Source: Sphingomonas sp. 3P27F8
GTDB lineage: Bacteria > Pseudomonadota > Alphaproteobacteria > Sphingomonadales > Sphingomonadaceae
NCBI RefSeq assembly: GCF_005502745.1
Contig: NZ_SCNL01000008.1
Coordinates: 1 to 64,000 of the forward strand
DNA: 64,000 bases
Direction: 5' to 3'
Part shown: piece by piece, positions 59,129-64,000 of the stretch
Position numbering within the stretch: position 1 is the first letter of the stretch
How the letters are laid out: each line of letters starts with the position of its first letter
The notes under the pieces: generated by a model
Databases searched by the model: none
Told to the model about the DNA's origin: nothing
What the model saw: the letters and a program-made list of their open reading frames with translations, nothing else
Translations under genes and position numbers: made by a program

Positions 59129-59818
59129 ATGGCGTTGGGGCGTATCGTTATAGCAGGCCTGGGGGCAGGTGCGTTATTCGCCGGTACACCCGCTGCGGCT
59201 CAATTCTTCATGCAGTCCAAGGATCTTTCGGGTACTGCGGTTGTCGGTAACGAGCCGGGTCTCGGGCCGGACCTGCCGGGCGCCACGCTCGAAGAACAGA
59301 AAGCTGCCGTGATCTGGAACGTGCGCGCAGCGCTCAACGTCGCGGCATTGCAATGCCAGTTCGAACCAACGCTGACGGCGGTGAGCAACTACAATGCGAT
59401 GCTGGTGGATCACAAGACCGAGCTGAAGCAATCCTGGGATACGCTCAGCAAATATTTCGCGCGTATGAACAAGGCACCGAAAGCAGCGCAAAACGCGCTG
59501 GATCAGTTCGGCACGCGTACCTATTCCAGCTTCACCACCGTCGCCGCACAATATAATTTCTGCATGTCCGCCAACGACGTGGGTCGCGAGGTGGTATTCG
59601 CGCCGCGCGGCGGTTTCGGCACGGTCGCGCTGCAGCGCATTCGCTTGCTTCGCAATAGCCTCAAGCCATGGGGTGAACAGCGTTTCCCGCGCTTCATTTA
59701 TCCGCAGACCACACTGCCGCGTCTCGACGATATCTGCTGGAAGAACGGCGACTGGCAGGTCAAGAAATGCGGCGCGCAGAATTTCCCGCCCGCCGGTGTT
59801 GGCGTGGCGCAGCGCTGA
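59129..59818 (+). CDS. Exported protein of unknown function
   Basis: A 229-residue protein with a signal peptide (MALGRIVIAGLGAGALFAGT, cleavage near PAAA-Q). The start at 59129 has GGGAGAAG 7 bases upstream. Four Cys occur (QCQF, NFCMS, ICWKN, KKCGAQ) that could form disulfides. A helix-rich middle section (LKQSWDTLSKYFARMNKAPK) suggests a helical bundle. I do not recognise the family; the gene converges with queE, six bases apart. Confidence 0.6.
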   Translation: MALGRIVIAGLGAGALFAGTPAAAQFFMQSKDLSGTAVVGNEPGLGPDLPGATLEEQKAAVIWNVRAALNVAALQCQFEPTLTAVSNYNAMLVDHKTELKQSWDTLSKYFARMNKAPKAAQNALDQFGTRTYSSFTTVAAQYNFCMSANDVGREVVFAPRGGFGTVALQRIRLLRNSLKPWGEQRFPRFIYPQTTLPRLDDICWKNGDWQVKKCGAQNFPPAGVGVAQR

Positions 59819-59824
59819 CGGTCG

Positions 59825-60460
59825 TCAGCGTAGCCCGAGCAGCTTGTGCGTCTGCAGCGTCAGGCGCCAGCGCGGCCGCTGCATGACCAGCGCCACCGCC
59901 GCATCGCGATTTGTCTCGGCGGCGGGATCGTCCATCGGTTGAAGCAGGAAATGGGTGAAATCCCATTGCTCGATCGCTTCGATATCGCTGCCGGGTTGGG
60001 GCCAGACCAACTTCAACTCGTCCCCTGACCGCTGCACCGTCTCGCTGCCAGCTTTGGGACTGATGCACACCCAGTCGATGCCGGGGTGCACGGGAAGAGT
60101 TCCGTTGCTCTCGATCGCTATGAAAAATCCTTCGGCGTGCAGCGCAGCGACGATGGCGTCGTCCACCTGAAGCATCGGCTCCCCGCCGGTTAACACCACG
60201 AAGCGCTCGGCGGTATCGCCGTCCCACATCGCCACGACCGCGCTCGCCAGTGCGGCGGCATCGGGAAAGCGGCCGCCACCCAGCCCGTCCATGCCGACGA
60301 AATCGGTGTCGCAGAAGCGGCAGATCGCAGTCGCGCGATCCTCCTCGCGGCCTGACCAGAGATTGCACCCGGCAAACCGCACAAACACCGCGCGCCGCCC
60401 GGCCTGTACGCCCTCGCCCTGGAGCGTCAGGAACATTTCCTTGACCGCGTAGCTCATCAC
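59825..60460 (-). CDS. queE: 7-carboxy-7-deazaguanine synthase
   Basis: QueE is a radical-SAM enzyme that makes the deazaguanine core of queuosine. The 211-residue protein has an atypical cluster-binding CX14CX2C (Cys32, Cys47, Cys50, with CNLWSGREED... between) as in this QueE subtype. The start overlaps the queC stop by four bases (ATGA), forming the queC-queE pair. Confidence 0.92.
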   Translation of the reverse strand: MMSYAVKEMFLTLQGEGVQAGRRAVFVRFAGCNLWSGREEDRATAICRFCDTDFVGMDGLGGGRFPDAAALASAVVAMWDGDTAERFVVLTGGEPMLQVDDAIVAALHAEGFFIAIESNGTLPVHPGIDWVCISPKAGSETVQRSGDELKLVWPQPGSDIEAIEQWDFTHFLLQPMDDPAAETNRDAAVALVMQRPRWRLTLQTHKLLGLR

Positions 60461-61155
60461 GGCGCCGGCGGGCTCACCGCATATGTTGTCGGATCGAGCA
60501 CCCCGGCGTCCTCGAACCCCTTGTGCCGCAAGCGGCAGCTATCGCACAGCCCGCAGTGCAGGCCACCAGGCGCGGGATCGTAGCATGACCAGCTGACACC
60601 CATATCCAGCCCCAAACGCGCGCCTTCGCGCACGATATCGGCCTTGGTCATCATCTGGAGCGGGGCAAGGATGCGGAAGGGTGCGCCTTCGACGCCCGCC
60701 TTGGTCGCCAGTTCGGCCAGAGTCTCGAATCCGGCGATGAATTCGGGGCGGCAATCGGGATAGCCGGAATAATCGAGCGCGTTGACCCCGACATAGATGT
60801 CTCGCGCGCCGCTCGCCTCGGCCCAGCCGAGAGCGAGGCTCAGGAAGATCGTGTTGCGCGCGGGCACATAAGTGATCGGTATCCCCTCGCCCACGCCATC
60901 CTTGGGCACCGCGATATCGTCGGTAAGCGCCGATCCGCCGAACGCGCGCAGGTCGAGCGGCAGCACGACATGGCGCTCTGCCCCCAGCAGTCGCGCGATG
61001 CGGCGGGCAGCCGCCAACTCTACCTGGTGGCGCTGGTTATAATCGACCGAGAGCGCGAGCACGCGAAACCCTGCTTCAGCCGCGAGGGCGGCGGAAACCA
61101 TCGAATCAAGGCCGCCCGAAACAAGGACGACCGCAAGCGGAGATTGGCTTGTCAT
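60457..61155 (-). CDS. queC: 7-cyano-7-deazaguanine synthase
   Basis: QueC converts 7-carboxy-7-deazaguanine to preQ0 using ATP and ammonia. The 232-residue protein has the PP-loop LVSGGLDSMVSAALAAEAG and the zinc-binding CGLCDSCRLRHKGF at the end. It starts 37 bases downstream of a terminator hairpin on the same strand and is coupled to queE. Confidence 0.94.
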   Translation of the reverse strand: MTSQSPLAVVLVSGGLDSMVSAALAAEAGFRVLALSVDYNQRHQVELAAARRIARLLGAERHVVLPLDLRAFGGSALTDDIAVPKDGVGEGIPITYVPARNTIFLSLALGWAEASGARDIYVGVNALDYSGYPDCRPEFIAGFETLAELATKAGVEGAPFRILAPLQMMTKADIVREGARLGLDMGVSWSCYDPAPGGLHCGLCDSCRLRHKGFEDAGVLDPTTYAVSPPAP

Positions 61156-61192
61156 AAGCTGACACCAGCTAGGCTCTCACCGCGCGCGGCGC

Positions 61193-61220
61193 AAGAAAAA
61201 GGGCCGCCCGAAGGCGACCC
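61193..61220 (-). terminator. Intrinsic terminator upstream of queC
   Basis: Read on the minus strand, GGGTCGCC and GGCGGCCC pair (one mismatch) over TTCG, then TTTTTCTT. It ends about 37 bases before queC, so either it ends an independent small transcript or acts as an attenuator of queC. Confidence 0.75.
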
Positions 61221-61300
61221 GAAAGTTGATCGACCGGTTCCGGCCGGATCAGGGAGAAAGCGTGCCCAAGAAAAAGCACTCGTCCCGATTACGCCCATTA
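61193..61300 (-). ncRNA. Candidate small RNA or queC leader
   Basis: The region between the end of the DUF3617-like gene and queC contains, on the minus strand, GTGC-N10-GCAC hairpin sequence (with CTTTTTCTTG), a C-rich CTTTCTCCCTG that is complementary to a ribosome site, a GGCCGG-AA-CCGGTC stem and then the terminator at 61193-61220. This is the layout of an alphaproteobacterial small RNA with an anti-SD loop. Limits are uncertain and no promoter was found. Confidence 0.35.
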
Positions 61301-61325
61301 CGTTAACGCGCCGATAACGCGGCGG

Positions 61326-61736
61326 TCAGCATCTGCCGATGTGACGTGCCTCGTAATCGAAGTCGAACGGTGCGCCTTTCATCAACCCCTGCGTCTGCAA
61401 ACGGATCAGATGGCGGTCCTCCACCTTGATCGTGGTGCGGCCATATCCCTGTCCGGGACAACGATATTGAACCGTAACGCGATTAGGCTGATCTTCGATG
61501 ACGAATTGCTGACATTGCGCCGGGCCGTGCACCAGTTGCAGGAGCATTCGGGGATCGCGGACGCAGATTTCGCGCTGCGCGTTGGCATTGCCGATCTCAT
61601 GCAGCGACCATGCCCCGCGCTCGACCCCGCCGAGCGCGACCATCCGCGCCTCCTGCGCGATCGCGCCAGTGGCTACAGCGGCGACCAGTATGGCGGCCAG
61701 ACGGAATGATGCGACTCTTTTCACGACCGTAATCAT
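61326..61736 (-). CDS. DUF3617-like exported protein
   Basis: A 136-residue exported protein. The start is ATG 61736 (MITVVKRVASFRLAAILVAA, signal peptide to ATGAIA-Q), though GTG 61748 is also possible. The end of the protein, YRCPGQGYGRTTIKVEDRHL with GLMKGAPFDFDYEARHIGRC, has the pattern of DUF3617 proteins. Paired Cys (REICVRDPRM, AQCQQF, YRCPG, GRC) suggest disulfides. Function unknown. It follows hslO by 36 bases on the same strand. Confidence 0.65.
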   Translation of the reverse strand: MITVVKRVASFRLAAILVAAVATGAIAQEARMVALGGVERGAWSLHEIGNANAQREICVRDPRMLLQLVHGPAQCQQFVIEDQPNRVTVQYRCPGQGYGRTTIKVEDRHLIRLQTQGLMKGAPFDFDYEARHIGRC

Positions 61737-61772
61737 ATCACGATTCACCGCAAATCAAGCCCATCCTGCCGC

Positions 61773-62684
61773 TCACGCCGCTGATGTCTCTATCCGAACC
61801 GGGAAAACGGTCGAGCAGAAATTGCAATCGACCGAGATCACGCCATTCGCGTCCGCCATCTCGCGCTGCTCCTCCGGCGGAAACTTCGAGATGACCGAGC
61901 GGATATGCTCCGGATTGCAGCGGCAGCCGCGTGTCAGCCGGGTGTCGCCAAGCACACGCACTTCGCGCGCCTCGTTGAACAATCGCCAGATCAGCGTTTC
62001 GAGCGGCACCGCGACATCGACAAGCTCATCGACACCCATCGTTGCACCGAGCGTGGCGACATGCTCCCACTCCGGATGGTCGTGACTTACGTGCAGCCGC
62101 TCGCGTCCCACTTCGCCCGGCGGAAGATGCTGGAGGAAAAGGCCGCCGCCGACGATCTGGCCGTCGCGGCGGCGCACGCCGACACGCAACAGGCTGGGGA
62201 TCTGCTCCGACTGGATGAAATATTGCTCCGCCACCTCCGCCAGTGACGCGCCGTCGAGCGGGACGATGCCCTGATAGCGTTCGCCCGTGGTGGCGAGATC
62301 GAAGGTGATCGCCAGATATCCCTGCCCGAATAGCGCGAACAGCGTCGGCTCGGCCGGCCCTTCGGCGAGCCGCTCCGCATCGTAATCGACATAGCCTCGC
62401 AGCTCACCATCGCGATAATCGACCACCAGCAGCCGCACCACGCCGTTCCGGGTCTGCGCCTGAAGCGTGAGTTGACCCGCGTCATCCTTCAGCGTCGAGC
62501 CGATCAGCGCCGCGATGACGAGCGCCTCGGCGAGCAGGCCTTCGATCGCGGGCGGGTAGGCATGGGCGGAAAGGATCTCATCCATTACCGGCCCGAGCCG
62601 CAGCACGCGTCCGCGCGCGTTGAATTCCGGAATCGTGAAGCCAAGCGCGCGATCGAGATCACGCCCGGGAAGGTCTGCCATCAT
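61773..62684 (-). CDS. hslO: Redox-regulated chaperone Hsp33
   Basis: Hsp33 is a holdase activated by disulfide formation. The 303-residue protein keeps the C-terminal zinc site CRC (in TRGCRCNPEHI) and CNFC (VDCNFC), 30 residues apart. The N-terminal domain has the conserved AHAYPPAIEGLLAEALVIAA and GSTLKDDAGQLTLQAQTRNG. It follows argF on the same strand by 111 bases. Confidence 0.94.
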   Translation of the reverse strand: MMADLPGRDLDRALGFTIPEFNARGRVLRLGPVMDEILSAHAYPPAIEGLLAEALVIAALIGSTLKDDAGQLTLQAQTRNGVVRLLVVDYRDGELRGYVDYDAERLAEGPAEPTLFALFGQGYLAITFDLATTGERYQGIVPLDGASLAEVAEQYFIQSEQIPSLLRVGVRRRDGQIVGGGLFLQHLPPGEVGRERLHVSHDHPEWEHVATLGATMGVDELVDVAVPLETLIWRLFNEAREVRVLGDTRLTRGCRCNPEHIRSVISKFPPEEQREMADANGVISVDCNFCSTVFPVRIETSAA

Positions 62685-62795
62685 ATATCCCTCACCCCGC
62701 CCGTGGCGGAGGCCTCGCGCCGCGAGGCAATCCCTGTCTGTCGTCAGCCGGCGCTCACCGGATCGAGAGCATAAGTGGGGACGATCGGCCGGCGA

Positions 62796-63719
62796 TCAAC
62801 CGATCTGGCCGAAGCACCAGCGCAGGATCGCCTTCTGCGCGTGAAGCCGGTTCTCCGCCTCGTTCCAGATCAGCGATTGCGGGCCATCGATAACATCGGC
62901 CGTCACTTCTTCGCCGCGATGCGCGGGCAGACAGTGCATGAACACGGCATCGGGCTTTGCCTTGGCCATCAGCCCGGCATCCACCTGATAGGGGGCCATC
63001 GCGCGAAGCTTTGTATCGGCATGCGCCTGCCCCATCGACACCCAGGTATCGGTGACGATCACATCCGCCCCTGCCGCCGCTTCCGCTGGACTGGCCACCA
63101 CGCGCGCGCGGCCCTTGCCGAGTGCGACATCGCCGTCACTTGGCATGAACCCCTGCGGGCAGGCAGCGATCACATCGAAATGCAGCAGTCCGGCCGCTTC
63201 CATGAGCGAGGCGAGCACGTTGTTGCCGTCTCCCAGCCATGCCACCTTCAAGCCGGGCAGCGCCTTGCCATGCTCTAGGATAGTCTGGAGATCGGCAACG
63301 ATCTGGCAGGGGTGGGACGCATCGGTAAGGCCGTTGATGACCGGCACGCTGGCATGCGCCGCCATCTCCTCGATCTTGGCATGATCGTCGGTGCGGATCA
63401 TGATCGCGTCCACATACCCGGATAACACGCGCGCTGTATCCGCGATGGTCTCGCCGCGCCCGATCTGCATCGTGCCGGCATCGGCGACGATAGAGGTTCC
63501 CCCGAGCTGGCGGACCGCCATGTCGAAGCTGAAGCGGGTGCGGGTGGAATTCTTCTCGAACACCATCGCGAGCACGCGGCCGGCGAGCGGTGCATCGGCA
63601 TCCGGCGCGCCCTTTGGCAGGCCGACGCGCGCGGCCTTCCGATCGATCGCATCAGCAAGGATCGCCGCGACTCCGTCGGCGCCCGCATCGCTTAGGTTGA
63701 GGAAATGACGGACACTCAT
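62796..63719 (-). CDS. argF: Ornithine carbamoyltransferase
   Basis: ArgF makes citrulline from ornithine and carbamoyl phosphate in arginine synthesis. The 307-residue enzyme has the carbamoyl-phosphate loop NSTRTRFSF, ornithine-site [11 protein letters not shown] and the late [11 protein letters not shown]. The start at 63719 has GGGGGAGA 6 bases upstream. It follows the argD end by 61 bases; argD-argF is a common alphaproteobacterial order. Confidence 0.96.
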   Translation of the reverse strand: MSVRHFLNLSDAGADGVAAILADAIDRKAARVGLPKGAPDADAPLAGRVLAMVFEKNSTRTRFSFDMAVRQLGGTSIVADAGTMQIGRGETIADTARVLSGYVDAIMIRTDDHAKIEEMAAHASVPVINGLTDASHPCQIVADLQTILEHGKALPGLKVAWLGDGNNVLASLMEAAGLLHFDVIAACPQGFMPSDGDVALGKGRARVVASPAEAAAGADVIVTDTWVSMGQAHADTKLRAMAPYQVDAGLMAKAKPDAVFMHCLPAHRGEEVTADVIDGPQSLIWNEAENRLHAQKAILRWCFGQIG

Positions 63720-63780
63720 GGAAATCTCCCCCCGGAGATCGGCCGCCCGCGCCGACCGGATCGGCGCGGGCGGCGGGTCA

Positions 63781-64000
63781 TCAATCGTCGTTGACGGGCG
63801 TGTACGCTCGCGCCGCTTCGCTCAGCCGCTCGACACATTCCGCGATATGGCTCTCGTCGATATTGAGCGGCGGCAGGATACGCACGACGTTGTCGCCGGC
63901 CGAAACCAGCAGCAGGCCATGATTATCGCGCGCGTGCGCAACAAACGCCCGGCTGTCGCTCTTGAGCTTGAGGCCGAGCATCAGCCCATGACCGCGTACG
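63781..64000 (-). CDS. argD: Acetylornithine aminotransferase, 3' fragment
   Basis: Only the last 72 codons are inside the window; the gene continues past the right edge. The frame at the edge reads [12 protein letters not shown], the typical beginning of the C-terminal domain of ArgD-type class III aminotransferases, followed by [19 protein letters not shown] and a final helix ([13 protein letters not shown]). The pyridoxal-phosphate lysine would lie outside. It lies directly upstream of argF. Confidence 0.9.
   Translation of the reverse strand, partial: VRGHGLMLGLKLKSDSRAFVAHARDNHGLLLVSAGDNVVRILPPLNIDESHIAECVERLSEAARAYTPVNDD

Noticed and set aside
61262..61306. A 14-codon plus-strand frame (MPKKKHSSRLRPLR) with AGGGAGAAAGC upstream, possible leader peptide
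   Set aside because: It is followed by no plus-strand gene and the apparent ribosome site is the complement of the C-rich loop of the minus-strand transcript; coincidence is more likely.

Overview
This window reads as a piece of a GC-rich alphaproteobacterial chromosome, most probably from a Sphingomonas-type member of the Sphingomonadaceae. The basis is gene content and protein style: PEP-CTERM proteins with the PEPxxWAMM signature, a serC-serA-hisZ-purA block, petABC followed by apt, a RegB/RegA redox pair, and many small alanine-rich lipoproteins. Coding density is high, no gap without a gene exceeds about 300 bases, and nothing looks like a prophage, insertion sequence, CRISPR array, rRNA or tRNA gene. 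It is ordinary core chromosome with a few interesting modules.

Layout. 1-5.3 kb (+): the end of a helix-hairpin-helix protein, a J-domain chaperone, a BrkB-type membrane protein, fabI, an acetyltransferase, aroC and a small secreted protein. 5.3-10.8 kb (-): serC-serA-hisZ-purA, with a structured leader before serC. 11-14.3 kb: an extensin-like protein, a LOG-family hydrolase, a membrane-anchored cytochrome c (-) and pheA (+). 14.3-21.1 kb (-): a split DUF1214/DUF1254 pair, ppdK and glyQ-glyS. 21.2-28.9 kb (+): a TraB-family protein, rplY-pth, a TIGR02466 protein, a glutamine-rich lipoprotein, ychF, a nucleotide pyrophosphatase and a MaoC hydratase. 29-33 kb (-): a Gly/Tyr-rich lipoprotein, apt and the bc1 complex operon petABC.

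33.2-39.5 kb: trmL, a nitronate monooxygenase, and a divergent trio of acyl-CoA dehydrogenase, sugar-kinase-like phosphotransferase and DUF6285 protein that resembles the LvaC-LvaA-LvaB module for 4-hydroxyacyl-CoA breakdown. A PEP-CTERM protein and glutaryl-CoA dehydrogenase follow. 39.5-48.4 kb: OmpW, then a respiratory cluster transcribed leftwards (cyoA-cyoB-cyoC-cyoD-surf1-regB-regA) and divergent from an MFS transporter across a perfect 9-1-9 inverted repeat. 48.6-54.4 kb: acnA, a PEP-CTERM metalloprotease and an amino-acid permease. 54.4-64 kb: hemF, an acetyltransferase, two paired membrane proteins, lipB, two small exported proteins, queC-queE, a possible small RNA, hslO, argF and the edge of argD.

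How it fits together: the bc1 complex, membrane-bound cytochrome c and bo3-type quinol oxidase form a branched respiratory chain, and RegBA next to the oxidase genes probably senses quinone redox state. Both PEP-CTERM genes carry a CtrA-like TTAA-N7-TTAA or one-mismatch box about 50 bases before their start codons, which suggests shared developmental control.
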